64,000 bases of DNA from Comamonadaceae bacterium ALPHA2B. GTDB taxonomy: Bacteria; Pseudomonadota; Gammaproteobacteria; Burkholderiales; Burkholderiaceae_C. Shown piece after piece: positions 8,810 through 18,194 of this stretch. Where the stretch lies: assembly GCA_005503065.1 (NCBI GenBank), contig SCOE01000027.1, positions 1-64,000 on the forward strand, written 5' to 3'. The position numbers and the translations under genes are program-made. The notes under the pieces are model-generated. The model was not told the DNA's origin, did not search any database, and saw only the letters and a list, made by a program, of their open reading frames with translations. Within the stretch, counting starts at the first letter, position 1; every line of letters begins with the position of its first letter.

Positions 8810-9318
8810 AGCGCATCGTGCCCGTCGACTTGGACGCCGAGCAATTCGCGCCGTACGGCGTCGTGCACACGTCTCCTGAGGGCTCCAGTCGCAGCTACTT
8901 CGATGCCGCGCTCACGGCGGCACGGCCAAACGCGTGGCCCTCGTTCTCTCTGGTGCGAAATGTGCCTATAGCCGGCGCCGAGCTGACGGTGACCGCGTTA
9001 GAGTGTCATGCGCATTCCTCGCAAACTTTCGTTCCGATGGTGACCTCGCGCTGGCTCGTCGTCGTCGCCCCCGACGATCGTGGACGCCCTGATGGCGACC
9101 GAATCCAGGCGTTCATTGCCACGCAGCACCAGGCGATCACCTACGCGGCGGGCACCTGGCACTTGGGGCTGCATGTGCTCGACCACGCCGCCACCCATGC
9201 GATCTTCATGTGGCGCGACGGCACGCAAGGCGACGAGACCTTCTGCGACATCGTGCCCGTCGTGCTCACCATTCCCGACATCCCCGCACTGCCCCACTAT
9301 GACCCATCTCGCGCGTGA
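8806..9318 (+). CDS. ureidoglycolate lyase family protein (AllA-like)
   Basis: A 170-residue protein of the ureidoglycolate lyase/hydrolase family, a cupin-like fold that in known members releases urea from ureidoglycolate to give glyoxylate. The family hallmarks are visible: FAPYGVV near the N-terminus, ECHAHSSQTFVPM (metal or active-site His cluster) and the region YAAGTWHLGLHVL. The start ATG overlaps the previous stop by four bases. It would act late in allantoin-type catabolism, but no allantoicase gene is nearby, so its substrate here may be another ureido acid. Confidence 0.8.
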   Translation: MKRIVPVDLDAEQFAPYGVVHTSPEGSSRSYFDAALTAARPNAWPSFSLVRNVPIAGAELTVTALECHAHSSQTFVPMVTSRWLVVVAPDDRGRPDGDRIQAFIATQHQAITYAAGTWHLGLHVLDHAATHAIFMWRDGTQGDETFCDIVPVVLTIPDIPALPHYDPSRA

Positions 9319-10213
9319 CTTCGTCGGCTACGGCCGCAATCCCCCGAACCCCCGATGGCCGGGACACGCCAGGCTGGCCCTGAACTTCGTCCTCAACTAC
9401 GAAGAGGGCTCCGAGCCATCGTTGCAGGACGGCGAAGCCGCAACCGAGACATGGTTTACCGAAGCCAGCGGTCTGAGCAGTGGTGTCGAGGGCCGAGATC
9501 TTGCGGCCGAGGGCCTCTTCGAATACGGCAGTCGCGTCGGATTCTGGCGGATCCTGCGCCTGCTGCAGGAGCGCCAGATGCCGGCAACGATCTATGGCTG
9601 CGCTCTGGCGCTGGAGCGCAACCCCGAGGCTTGCGACGCCATCCGAGAGTCGGGATTCGACGTGTGCTCTCACGGATGGCGCTGGATCAAGCACTACCTT
9701 TTGTCTGAGGTCGAGGAGCGCGAGCACATCCGTCGTGCTGTCGCCTCGATCGAGCGCACCGTCGGCGAACGGCCGCAAGGCTGGTATTGCCGGTATTCGC
9801 CGAGCGTGAACACGCGACGTCTGCTCAAGGAGGAAGGCGGCTTTCTCTACGACTCTGATTATTACGGCGACGAACTGCCCTTCTGGCAAGTCGTGCAGGG
9901 CTCTCCGCATCTGGTGATCCCCTATTCGCTCACGAACAACGATGGCCAGTTCGCTGCCGGCGTGAGCACCGGCGACCAGTGGTTCAGCTTCCTGCGCGAT
10001 GCATTCGACATTCTCTATCGGGAAGGCAAGACGCAGCCGAAGATGATGTCAGTCGGCCTGCACATGCGCCTAGTCGGGCATCCTGCGCGAGCAGCGGCCT
10101 TTGAGCGCTTTCTCGACCACGTGTCGCAGTTTCCGGATGTCTGGATCACTCGACGCATCGATATCGCCAAACATTGGCACCAGTTTCACCCCTACCATCC
10201 AGACTCCAAGTGA
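9299..10213 (+). CDS. polysaccharide-deacetylase-fold hydrolase, PuuE allantoinase-like
   Basis: A 304-residue member of the carbohydrate esterase 4/NodB fold group that includes PuuE, the metal-independent allantoinase of Pseudomonas. The N-terminal stretch FVGYGRNPPNPRWPGHARLA and the motifs LNFVLNYEEGSE, GFDVCSHGWRW and GWYCRYSPS are characteristic of the PuuE branch rather than of chitin deacetylases. ATG at 9299 overlaps the end of the AllA-like gene by 20 bases. No signal peptide is present, so it is cytoplasmic, in keeping with a ureide substrate. With the amidohydrolase at 1152 the operon would have two unrelated ring-opening enzymes. Confidence 0.82.
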   Translation: MTHLARDFVGYGRNPPNPRWPGHARLALNFVLNYEEGSEPSLQDGEAATETWFTEASGLSSGVEGRDLAAEGLFEYGSRVGFWRILRLLQERQMPATIYGCALALERNPEACDAIRESGFDVCSHGWRWIKHYLLSEVEEREHIRRAVASIERTVGERPQGWYCRYSPSVNTRRLLKEEGGFLYDSDYYGDELPFWQVVQGSPHLVIPYSLTNNDGQFAAGVSTGDQWFSFLRDAFDILYREGKTQPKMMSVGLHMRLVGHPARAAAFERFLDHVSQFPDVWITRRIDIAKHWHQFHPYHPDSK

Positions 10214-10971
10214 ACAAGACCTTTGACCTCTCCGGCCGGAGCGCCGTCATCACAGGCGGCAGCCGCGGCATTGGTGCGGCCATCGCCGAGCTCTTCGCGG
10301 CGCACGGCGCGAGGGTGGCGATCTGCCACCTCGGCGATGAGCGAGGTGCCGTCGCGCTGCAAGAGCGGCTGACCGAACGCGGCCATGTCCTGCATGCCAC
10401 CGAATGCGACGTATCCGATCCTCTGGCCGTCGAACGAATGAGCGGCTGGACGCAAGCGGTGATCGGCGACGTCGACATCGTGGTCAACTCCGCAGGCGTG
10501 GGCGGCGGCGATCGCCCGTTCGAGCAGACGAGCGACGCTGACTGGGATCGCATCGTCGGCATCAATCTGCGCGGCACGATGCAGGTCACGCGCGCGTACT
10601 TCGCAGGCATGATGGCGCGTCGCTACGGACGCGTGATCAACATCGCCTCGCAGCTGGCCTACAAGGGCGCGCCAGGCCTCGCGCACTACTGCGCTGCCAA
10701 GGCGGGCGTCGTGGGCTTCACGAGAGCGCTGGCTTACGAAGGTGCGCCCGTCGGCGTGATGGTCAACGCCATTGCACCCGGTCCGGTGGATACCGAGCTT
10801 CTGCGCAACCACAGCCCGCAATGGCTGGAGATGAAAAAGGGCCAGTTGCCGATCGGTCGATTCGGATTGGCCGATGAGATTGCGCCCACCGCCCTGCTTC
10901 TCGCCTCCGCGGCGGGCGCCTTCTACGCGGGACAGACCCTTTCGCCGAACGGCGGCGACGTGATGCTGTAA
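10210..10971 (+). CDS. short-chain dehydrogenase/reductase (classical SDR)
   Basis: A 253-residue classical SDR with cofactor motif TGGSRGIG, NSAG, and the catalytic Tyr-Lys in YCAAKAG. The GTG at 10210 forms a GTGA overlap with the preceding stop and is preferred over an upstream TTG. It resembles FabG-like oxidoreductases; the substrate is unknown. It is the last gene of the ureide operon. Confidence 0.85.
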   Translation: MNKTFDLSGRSAVITGGSRGIGAAIAELFAAHGARVAICHLGDERGAVALQERLTERGHVLHATECDVSDPLAVERMSGWTQAVIGDVDIVVNSAGVGGGDRPFEQTSDADWDRIVGINLRGTMQVTRAYFAGMMARRYGRVINIASQLAYKGAPGLAHYCAAKAGVVGFTRALAYEGAPVGVMVNAIAPGPVDTELLRNHSPQWLEMKKGQLPIGRFGLADEIAPTALLLASAAGAFYAGQTLSPNGGDVML

Positions 10972-11303
10972 ATCATCTGGCGCGCGGCAGCGAGCGCTCC
11001 AACGCTCGTCGCTACCGATTCAGCCAAGGGCCCAGGTCACTCTCCGGCGGCGAGCGCACTCCTACTCGCCGACCGCGGTGTAAGCGAAAGCCCAATCGCG
11101 ACACATTAGCCAGACGACTGCTTCGCAATGCGCCCGTGTTCAGGTGGCTTGCCCGATTCGCGAGCCGCGGGGGGTGAGGCCGAGCCGGTAGGGCGTGTGC
11201 TCTGTCGCTGGACGACGGCCAGCGCTGCGCTGTGTGGAGCACCCGAAGAATCGTTACTGCTCGCGCATCCTCGATGTAGACACGGATGCATTTGACAAGA
11301 GAC
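10972..11303. other. intergenic: operon end and IS110 flank
   Basis: No gene is supported. Just after the SDR stop a hairpin can form from CGAGCG (10991-10996) and CGCTCG (11003-11008), without a T-tract, possibly a weak terminator. The rest is the 3' non-coding flank of the broken IS110-family element; its terminus could not be located. Confidence 0.4.
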
Positions 11304-12114
11304 TCAGCTCGTCCCTCCTTGCGAAGCAGTCTTTTTTCTTTCGGTGGGTGGGTGTTCCCGCCAGTTGGCAACGAAGCTCCGGTAGTCCCGTTCAGCGCCG
11401 GCGAGTTTCGCGCGCTCCAGGTCTCGAATCGCCTTCACGCTGTAGTCGCGCGCCGGTCCCGGCTTGTTTCCGCCGCGTCGCGACGCGTAGCCAGCCGTCA
11501 ACTCGAGGCGCCTCATCTTGAACTGCAGCAGGGCAGGTCGCATCCACACATAGTCTTTCTGCTTCGTCAGCATGTGCCAGACGAGCACGGCCAGCTTGCG
11601 CGCCGTTGCGACCGCGGCGACCGACTTGCAACGCTTGATGCTGATGCGATGGAAGAAGGCACTCAGCGGCCCTGCACTCGATGCGATCGACCACGCTGCC
11701 TCCACCAGCATGCCGCGGGCATGTCCGCGACCTTGATGAGTGATGTGGCCGTGGTAAGCCGGGTGGTCCCCCGACTGGTGCACCGAGGGGTTCAGTCCGA
11801 GGTAGCTGACCAGCTTCTCGGGACTGGAGAACCTTCTGATGTCGCCAATGGCAGCCAGCACGCTGGCGGCGACGATTGCGTCGACACCACCGATGGTCAT
11901 GAGACGCTTGACGTCGGGATCGGCCAGCGCACGCCGCGCCATGTCTCGGTCGATGACGGCAAGCTCGGCGGCCAGGCGTGCGAGTTCATCATGGTGCCGC
12001 AGCGCCATCCGCATCTGGTCGGCTGGAAGCGGAAGTGCTTCCAGCCGCGAGCGGCCTCGCTTGCTGAAGATCTGGCCCGTCACCCTCGGAAGCAGGTTGG
12101 CATGCAGAATGGAC
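11304..12114 (-). pseudogene. IS110-family transposase, 5' part lost
   Basis: Encodes the C-terminal two thirds of an IS110/IS1111-type transposase. The transposase_20 region is present (LMTIGGVDAIVAASVLAAIG, then RFSSPEKLVSYLGLNPSVHQSG and GHARGMLVEAAWS). The N-terminal DEDD RuvC-like catalytic domain is missing. The reading frame stays open without a sensible start right up to base 12114, where the IS6 element begins, so the gene was cut by that element or by a deletion it caused. It is not functional. Confidence 0.85.
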
Positions 12115-12921
12115 GGTTCTGTCGCGATAAGGCCCGGCTGGTAACCTGTATTCGGTTAACGACCGGACGAAGACATGATCAAGGCTCTGCGCAAGGTGAT
12201 CGAGCGAATGCATTACCCGCTGGAGGTGATGCTCACGTGTGTTCGCTGGTACGCGGCCTATCCGCTGAGCCTGCGGCACATTGAGGAGATGATGGCCGAG
12301 CGCGGCGTTGTCGTTGATCACGCCACCGTGCACCGCTGGGCAATCAAGATCTTGCCGGTGCTGGCGGCCGCGTTCCGTCGGCGCAAACGCCCCATTGGCA
12401 AGAGCTGGCGAATGGATGAGACCTACATCAGGGTCGCTGGGCAGTGGAAGTATCTGTACCGGGCCGTCGATCGCGACGGCGATACGATCGACTTTCTGCT
12501 TCGCGCCAAGAGAGACCACGCAGCTGCCCGAAGATTTCTCGAACAGTCCATCGGCTTGCACGGTGTGCCCGAGAAGATCACCATCGACAAGAGCGGCGCC
12601 AACAGGGCGGCCATCTTGAGCATCAATTCCGACTCCGGCGCGGACATCGAACTGCGCCAGAGAAAATACCTCAATAACGTCGTCGAGCAGGACCACCGGG
12701 CGATCAAGCGCATCGTGCGACCGATGCTTGGATTCAAATCCTTTCGCTGCGCACGGATCCTGCTCGCCGGAATTGAACTCATGCACATGATCAAGAAGGG
12801 CCAGCTCGATCTCCCTCAAGGCCAAGTCTCGCCCGCAGCATCGAAGTTCTACTCGCTGGCCTTTTGAATACGGACGGCGCCCCAGCGTCACTGAACTCCT
12901 CGTCGTTACTGCGACAGAACC
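12115..12921 (+). mobile_element. complete IS6-family insertion sequence, 807 bp
   Basis: The terminal inverted repeats begin with GGTTCTGTCGC at 12115-12125 and its exact complement GCGACAGAACC at 12911-12921; similarity extends a few bases further inward. The length and one transposase are as expected for IS6/IS26-like elements. The eight bases outside the ends differ (gaatggac on the left, tcgggcgg on the right), so there is no target duplication. Both flanking genes are truncated at the exact borders (IS110 transposase, hutG), which is the usual sign of adjacent deletion or cointegrate activity of this family. Confidence 0.9.
12175..12867 (+). CDS. IS6-family DDE transposase
   Basis: A 230-residue transposase. 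The DDE triad is readable: MDETYIRVAGQWKYLYRAVD supplies the first Asp, ITIDKSGANRAAI the second, and YLNNVVEQDHRAIKR the Glu. The N-terminal half has the helix-turn-helix region SLRHIEEMMAERGVVVDHATV typical of the family. The frame is intact and the element has both ends, so it is probably active. Confidence 0.93.
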   Translation: MIKALRKVIERMHYPLEVMLTCVRWYAAYPLSLRHIEEMMAERGVVVDHATVHRWAIKILPVLAAAFRRRKRPIGKSWRMDETYIRVAGQWKYLYRAVDRDGDTIDFLLRAKRDHAAARRFLEQSIGLHGVPEKITIDKSGANRAAILSINSDSGADIELRQRKYLNNVVEQDHRAIKRIVRPMLGFKSFRCARILLAGIELMHMIKKGQLDLPQGQVSPAASKFYSLAF

Positions 12922-13169
12922 TCGGGCGGGCGGTTCAGGTCGATAACGTAGCGCGAGTGCGTGGCCGCCAGCACCGAGGCGCCCATGTCCTCGGCGAAGT
13001 CGTAGAGACATTCGAGGTGCCAGTCGGTGTCGGGCACGCGGCGCGCCTCATCGGTGAAGCGCGCGGCCAGCGCCGGCGGCACATGGGTGCCGACGTGCGG
13101 CATCGAGATCAGCAGTGGGCGCGTGCCTTGGCGGAAGCGGAAGGCAGGCTCGGTTGAGGTGAAGCTCAT
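12906..13169 (-). pseudogene. hutG: N-formylglutamate deformylase, truncated by IS6 (hutG')
   Basis: The first 82 codons match HutG: LLISMPHVGTHVPPALAARF, then DTDWHLECLYDFA and a truncated YVIDLNRPPE, where the normal enzyme continues for about 180 residues. The last few codons and the stop come from the IS6 end. The start ATG overlaps the hutF stop. HutG would convert N-formylglutamate to glutamate and formate, so this copy of the last step of the HutF route is lost. Confidence 0.88.
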
Positions 13170-14587
13170 GTCGGGGATTCCTGAAGCAGCTGGCGGCGCG
13201 CGGTAACGAAGCCGGCCTGCGCCGCATCATGGTCGGGATGGCGCGCCGCCGCCACGCGGGCGCGGCCGTTGACAAACACATCGTGCACGGCGCTGGTGCG
13301 ATGGCTGGCGAACACGTGGCCGGCTAGCTGCTGCGGCGCCGCCAGGCCGGCCAGCGCCGGGTGCGCGGCATCGAGCACGACGAAGTCGGCCTGCTGGCCC
13401 GGCGCCAGGCCGGCGATGTGGCGCCCCGCGGCCTGCGCGCCGCCGCGAACGGCGGCCAGCGTCATCGCGGTGGCGACCTCGGGCTGCTGCGCGTCGGCCG
13501 CCACGTTGCGCCGGCGCGTGGCCAGGCGCTGGCTGTATTCGAGCAGCATCAGCTCCTCGGCCGCGTTGACGCAGGCATGGCTGTCGGAGCCCACGCCCCA
13601 GGCGCCGCCATCCGCGGTCCAGCGGGGCAGGGCGAAGATGCCGTCGCCCAGGTTCGCCTCGGTGGTCGGGCACAGGCCAGCCACGGCGCCGCTGGCGGCC
13701 GCGCGGCGGTACTCGCCGGCGTCCATGTGGGTGGCGTGCACCAAGCACCAGCGCGCATCGACCGGCGCGTGGTCCAGCAGCCAGGCGACGGGGCGCTGGC
13801 CGCTCCAGGCGAGGCAGTCCTCCACCTCCTGCACCTGTTCGGCGATGTGGATGTGCACCGGTGCGGTGGAGTCGATGGCATCCAGCCCGGCCAACAGCTC
13901 GCGCAGCGCCTCGGGCGGCACTGCGCGCAGCGAATGGGGCGCCACGCCCAAACGCACCGCTGGGCCGCCTGCGGGGGCGTGTGCACCCTGCGCCTCGCAC
14001 AGCGGCTTCAGCCGTTCAAGCAGCCGCAGCATCGATTCCGTGCTGCGGATGAAGCGCCGCTGCCCCTCGCCCGGCGGCTTCGCGCCGAAGCCGCTGGTCT
14101 GGTACAGCACCGGCAGCAGCGTCAACCCGATGCCGGCGCGCTGCGCGGCGCGCATTACGGCCAGGGCCAGTTCGGCGTCGTCGGCGTAGGGGCGGCCATC
14201 GGCGTCGTGATGCACGTAGTGGAACTCGCACACCGCTGTGAAGCCGGCCTCCAGCATCTCGACGTACAGGCCGAAGGCGATGGCCTCCAGCTGCCCCGGC
14301 GTGAGCTTCAGCGCGAAGCGGTACATCAGGCTGCGCCAACTCCAGAAGCTGTCCTCGCCGCTGCCGCGGAACTCGGTCAGCCCGCCGATGCCGCGCTGGA
14401 AGGCGTGCGAGTGCAAGTTGGGCATGCCGGGGACCAGCGGGCCGGCCGCCGCGGGCACGCCGGCAGGCCGCGCGGCGCCGGGCCATACCTGCAACAGCGC
14501 ACCGCGCTCGTCCCAGGCCAGCAGCACGTCGCGCGCCCAGCCGGTGGGGAGCAACGCATCGGCGGCAAAGAGGATCTTTTCCGTCAT
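13166..14587 (-). CDS. hutF: formimidoylglutamate deiminase
   Basis: Amidohydrolase of 473 residues that converts N-formimino-L-glutamate to N-formyl-L-glutamate plus ammonia. The metal ligands are visible in [12 protein letters not shown] (His59, His61), [14 protein letters not shown] and [17 protein letters not shown] at 14587 overlaps the hutI stop by four bases; a frame that continues further upstream is a shadow of hutI. Its presence shows that the cell uses the five-step histidine route, which needs HutG next, but hutG is broken here. Confidence 0.92.
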   Translation of the reverse strand: MTEKILFAADALLPTGWARDVLLAWDERGALLQVWPGAARPAGVPAAAGPLVPGMPNLHSHAFQRGIGGLTEFRGSGEDSFWSWRSLMYRFALKLTPGQLEAIAFGLYVEMLEAGFTAVCEFHYVHHDADGRPYADDAELALAVMRAAQRAGIGLTLLPVLYQTSGFGAKPPGEGQRRFIRSTESMLRLLERLKPLCEAQGAHAPAGGPAVRLGVAPHSLRAVPPEALRELLAGLDAIDSTAPVHIHIAEQVQEVEDCLAWSGQRPVAWLLDHAPVDARWCLVHATHMDAGEYRRAAASGAVAGLCPTTEANLGDGIFALPRWTADGGAWGVGSDSHACVNAAEELMLLEYSQRLATRRRNVAADAQQPEVATAMTLAAVRGGAQAAGRHIAGLAPGQQADFVVLDAAHPALAGLAAPQQLAGHVFASHRTSAVHDVFVNGRARVAAARHPDHDAAQAGFVTARRQLLQESPT

Positions 14588-15810
14588 GCGGCGTCCCCCA
14601 CGATGCGGCCTTGCCGCACCACGCGCTGCACCGGCCGCTGGCCGAACCAGTAAGCCAGCTCGGCCGGCTCCTTCACATTCCACAGCACGAAGTCGGCGTT
14701 GCGGCCAGCTTCGAGCGTACCGTGCCTGTCCGAGAGACCCAGCGCGCGCGCCGCATGCTCGGTTACGCCAGCCAGCGCCTCGGGTACGGTCAGGCGAAAC
14801 ACCGTGCAGGCCATGTTGACCATCAGCAGCAGGCTCAGCGCCGGCGAGGTGCCGGGGTTGTGGTCGGTCGAGACGGCCATCGGCACGCCGGCCGCACGCA
14901 GCGCCTCGATGGGCGGCAGGTGCGTGTCGCGAAGCGTGTAGTAGGCGCCGGGCAGCAGCACGGCGACGGTGCCGGCGGCTTTCATGGCGTCGATGCCCGC
15001 TTGCGACAGGTGCTCGATGTGGTCGCACGACAGGGCGCCGTAGCGCGCCGCCAGCGCCGCGCCGCCCATGTCGCTGAGCTGCTCGGCGTGCAGCTTCACC
15101 GGCAGGCCCAGCGCCCGGGCGGCCTGGAAGACGCGCTCGGTCTCGTCCAGCGAGAAGGCGATGCGCTCGCAGAACACGTCCGCCGCGTCGACCAGTCCCT
15201 CGGCGTGCAGCGCGGGCAGCATCTCGCGGCAGACGAGGTCGATGTACTCGCGGCTTCCGTGGGGGCGTCCGGCGTATTCCGGCGGCAGCGCGTGCGCGCC
15301 GAGGAAGGTGGTGCGCACCGTCACTCCGTGCGCCTCGGCCAGGCGGCGCGCCACGCGCAACTGCTTGCGCTCGTGTTCCAGCGCCAGGCCGTAGCCGGAC
15401 TTGATCTCGATGGCGCACACGCCCTCGGCCAGCAGGTTGCGCAGGCGCGCAGAGGCGCTGGCAAAGAGTTCGTCTTCGCTCGCCTCGCGCGTGGCGCGTA
15501 CGGTGGAGACGATGCCGCCACTGGCGCGCGCCACCTCCTCGTAGCTGGCGCCGGCCAAGCGCATCGCGAACTCGTTGGCGCGCTGGCCGCCGTAGACCAG
15601 GTGGGTGTGGCAATCGATCAAGCCGGGCGTGACGAGGGCGCCGCCGCCGTCATGGCGCGGCGCACCGGCATGTTCGGCGGGCACGGCTTCAGGGGCGCCG
15701 ATCCAGGCGATCCGGCCGGCGGCCACTGCGATGGCCGTCGACGCGCCATCGGGCTGGCGCAGATGCGTCCATAGGCCGTCGGCGGAAGGCAGGGCGTCGA
15801 AGGTTTGCAT
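14584..15810 (-). CDS. hutI: imidazolonepropionase
   Basis: A 408-residue amidohydrolase that hydrolyses 4-imidazolone-5-propanoate to formiminoglutamate, the third step of histidine degradation. The motifs are [19 protein letters not shown] (His68, His70), [21 protein letters not shown] and [11 protein letters not shown]. Full length. Eighteen bases separate it from hutD, and it overlaps hutF. Confidence 0.94.
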   Translation of the reverse strand: MQTFDALPSADGLWTHLRQPDGASTAIAVAAGRIAWIGAPEAVPAEHAGAPRHDGGGALVTPGLIDCHTHLVYGGQRANEFAMRLAGASYEEVARASGGIVSTVRATREASEDELFASASARLRNLLAEGVCAIEIKSGYGLALEHERKQLRVARRLAEAHGVTVRTTFLGAHALPPEYAGRPHGSREYIDLVCREMLPALHAEGLVDAADVFCERIAFSLDETERVFQAARALGLPVKLHAEQLSDMGGAALAARYGALSCDHIEHLSQAGIDAMKAAGTVAVLLPGAYYTLRDTHLPPIEALRAAGVPMAVSTDHNPGTSPALSLLLMVNMACTVFRLTVPEALAGVTEHAARALGLSDRHGTLEAGRNADFVLWNVKEPAELAYWFGQRPVQRVVRQGRIVGDAA

Positions 15811-15828
15811 CGGGGCTCCAGGAATCAG

Positions 15829-16422
15829 TCAGGCCTTGGCCGGGTGCCAGGCGGCAGCGAGCAGCACCGCGTCGGCCTCGCTGCTTTGCAGCGGCCATGC
15901 GCGGTCCGCGCCCGCCCACCACAGGCCCTGCTGCGCGGCCAGCGCCTCGTCACCCGCCTGCCAGCGGCCGCGCAGCGCCAGCAGCAGGCCGTGGGGCGCG
16001 GCGGGCAGCTCGGTGTCCGCACACAGCACATGCAGCTCGGCGCGCACGCGGCCGCGCCGGCTCATCACGTTGAAATCGGTCGATGGTCCGCCAAGCAGCG
16101 TGCAGTCGATGGGCACGTCGCCGCTGAAGGCGAAGGGCTGCAGCGGCACATCGAGCCGGCGGGCGATGCCCGGCCCCTGCAACTGCACGCCGTCGCCTTC
16201 CAGCAGCGTGATGAGGCGGTCCACGCCCGCGAACACCGAGAACGGCCCGCTGGATACGATGGAGGCGATGGAGACGCGCCAGTCGAAGGCCTCGAAGCCG
16301 GCGCCCACGGGCCAGCACGCGACCTCGCACGTGCTGCCGCCGCCGTTCTTCCACGGCGCGGCCGGCAGCTGCGCGACATCAAAGCGCTGCAGCATGGATG
16401 CGGCGAGCGCGCCGGCCATCAT
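15829..16422 (-). CDS. hutD: HutD family protein
   Basis: A 197-residue protein of the HutD/Ves family, a bicupin fold found in hut operons and thought to limit the intracellular urocanate or formiminoglutamate level. Typical features are [16 protein letters not shown] near the N-terminus, [23 protein letters not shown] and [10 protein letters not shown]. The ATG at 16422 overlaps the hutU stop. Confidence 0.9.
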   Translation of the reverse strand: MMAGALAASMLQRFDVAQLPAAPWKNGGGSTCEVACWPVGAGFEAFDWRVSIASIVSSGPFSVFAGVDRLITLLEGDGVQLQGPGIARRLDVPLQPFAFSGDVPIDCTLLGGPSTDFNVMSRRGRVRAELHVLCADTELPAAPHGLLLALRGRWQAGDEALAAQQGLWWAGADRAWPLQSSEADAVLLAAAWHPAKA

Positions 16423-18116
16423 TTCACCATCGGCAGCTTGAGGCCGAACTTCTTCGCCTTCTCGATGGCGAGTTCGTAGCCGGCGTCGGCGTGGCGCATC
16501 ACGCCCGAGCCGCAGTCGTTGACCAGCACGCGGGCTAGGCGCTTCTCGGCGGCCTCGGTGCCGTCGCACACGATGACCATGCCCGAATGCTGCGAATAGC
16601 CCATGCCCACGCCGCCGCCGTGGTGCAGGCTGACCCAGGTGGCGCCGCCGGCCACGTTCAGCATGGCGTTGAGCAGCGGCCAGTCGCTCACGGCGTCGGT
16701 GCCGTCCTTCATGCTTTCGGTCTCGCGGTTCGGGCTGGCCACCGAGCCGGTGTCCAGGTGGTCGCGGCCGATCACGATCGGGCCCTTGAGTTCGCCGCTC
16801 TTCACCATCTCGTTGAAGGCCAGGCCGGCAATGTGGCGCTCGCCCAGGCCCAGCCAGCAGATGCGTGCAGGCAGTCCCTGGAAGGCGATGCGCTCGCGCG
16901 CCATGTCCAGCCAGCGGTGCGTATGCTTGTTGTCGGGGAACAGTTCCTTGATCTTGGCGTCGGTCTTGTAGATGTCCTCCGGGTCGCCCGAGAGCGCCAC
17001 CCAGCGGAACGGACCTTTGCCCTCGCAGAACAGCGGGCGGATGTAGGCGGGCACGAAGCCGGGGAAATCGAAGGCGTTCTTCACGCCTTCGTCGAAGGCG
17101 ACCTGGCGGATGTTGTTGCCGTAGTCCACCGTCGGGATGCCCATAGCCTGGAAGTCCAGCATGGCCTGCACGTGCACCGCGCAACCCTGGGCCGCGGCCT
17201 TCGTCAGTTCGGCATGCCGGGCCGGGTCGGCGGCAGCGGCGCGCCACTGCGCCACGGTCCAGCCCACGGGCAGGTAGCCGTTGATCAGGTCATGGGCGGA
17301 GGTCTGATCGGTCACGATGTCGGGCCGAGGGCCGCCGGCCTTCGCGCGCCGGACCAGCTCGGGCAGCACCTCGGCGGCATTGCCCAGCAGCGCGATGGAG
17401 ACGGCCTCGCCCTTGCCGGTGTGGTGCGCGATCAGCGCCAGCGCGTCGTCGATGTCCCTGGCCTGCTTGTCCACGTAGCGGGTGCGCAGGCGGAAGTCGA
17501 TGCTGGACTGCTGGCATTCGATGTTCAGCGAGCAGGCGCCCGCCAGCGTGGCGGCCAGGGGCTGCGCGCCGCCCATGCCGCCCAGGCCGGCCGTCAGGAT
17601 CCACTTGCCGGTCAGGTCGTTGCCGTAATGCTGGCGGCCGGCCTCGACGAACGTCTCGAAGGTGCCCTGCACGATGCCCTGGCTGCCGATGTAAATCCAG
17701 CTACCGGCGGTCATCTGGCCGTACATGAACAGGCCCTTGCGGTCCAGCTCGTTGAAGTGCTCCCAGTGGCCCCACTTGGGCACCAGGTTGGAGTTGGCGA
17801 TCAGCACGCGCGGGGCGTCGGCATGGGTCTTGAACACGCCGACGGGTTTGCCCGACTGCACCAGCAGCGTCTCGTCCTCTTCCAGGTCCTTGAGCGAGGC
17901 CAGGATTTGGTCGAAGCATGCCCAGTCGCGGGCGGCGCGGCCGATGCCGCCGTAGACCACCAGCGCCTGCGGGTTCTCGGCGACGTCGGGGTCCAGGTTG
18001 TTATGGATCATGCGGAAGGGCGCTTCCGTGAGCCAGCTCTTGCAGCTCAGTTCGCTGCCGCGCGGCGCGCGGATCACGCGGGTGGGATCGAAGCGGGGAT
18101 CGGTCAGGGTGGTCAT
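16419..18116 (-). CDS. hutU: urocanate hydratase
   Basis: A 565-residue urocanase that hydrates urocanate to imidazolonepropionate with tightly bound NAD+. Family motifs: [27 protein letters not shown], the conserved cysteine near CWLGLGERH, and [18 protein letters not shown]. It has full length. It is the first hut gene of the run; hutH and hutC are not in the window. A gap of 78 bases separates it from the fusion gene upstream on the same strand. Confidence 0.96.
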   Translation of the reverse strand: MTTLTDPRFDPTRVIRAPRGSELSCKSWLTEAPFRMIHNNLDPDVAENPQALVVYGGIGRAARDWACFDQILASLKDLEEDETLLVQSGKPVGVFKTHADAPRVLIANSNLVPKWGHWEHFNELDRKGLFMYGQMTAGSWIYIGSQGIVQGTFETFVEAGRQHYGNDLTGKWILTAGLGGMGGAQPLAATLAGACSLNIECQQSSIDFRLRTRYVDKQARDIDDALALIAHHTGKGEAVSIALLGNAAEVLPELVRRAKAGGPRPDIVTDQTSAHDLINGYLPVGWTVAQWRAAAADPARHAELTKAAAQGCAVHVQAMLDFQAMGIPTVDYGNNIRQVAFDEGVKNAFDFPGFVPAYIRPLFCEGKGPFRWVALSGDPEDIYKTDAKIKELFPDNKHTHRWLDMARERIAFQGLPARICWLGLGERHIAGLAFNEMVKSGELKGPIVIGRDHLDTGSVASPNRETESMKDGTDAVSDWPLLNAMLNVAGGATWVSLHHGGGVGMGYSQHSGMVIVCDGTEAAEKRLARVLVNDCGSGVMRHADAGYELAIEKAKKFGLKLPMVK

Positions 18117-18194
18117 GCGAAAACCTCTTTCTGTTCGATGTAAAAACCGGGTTCACTCTGGGAGAGTGATGGGACGGCGTCTGAGGAGGGGGCA

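Noticed and set aside
12107-12929. Eight-base target duplication of the IS6 element.
   Set aside because: The flanking 8-mers (gaatggac and tcgggcgg) differ, so a simple insertion is excluded.
13269-15774. Long plus-strand frames across hutF and hutI.
   Set aside because: Antisense shadows of strongly conserved genes with GC-ending codons; no ribosome sites or domains.
16587-18143. A 518-codon plus-strand frame opposite hutU.
   Set aside because: Shadow of hutU; composition is an artefact of the opposite strand.
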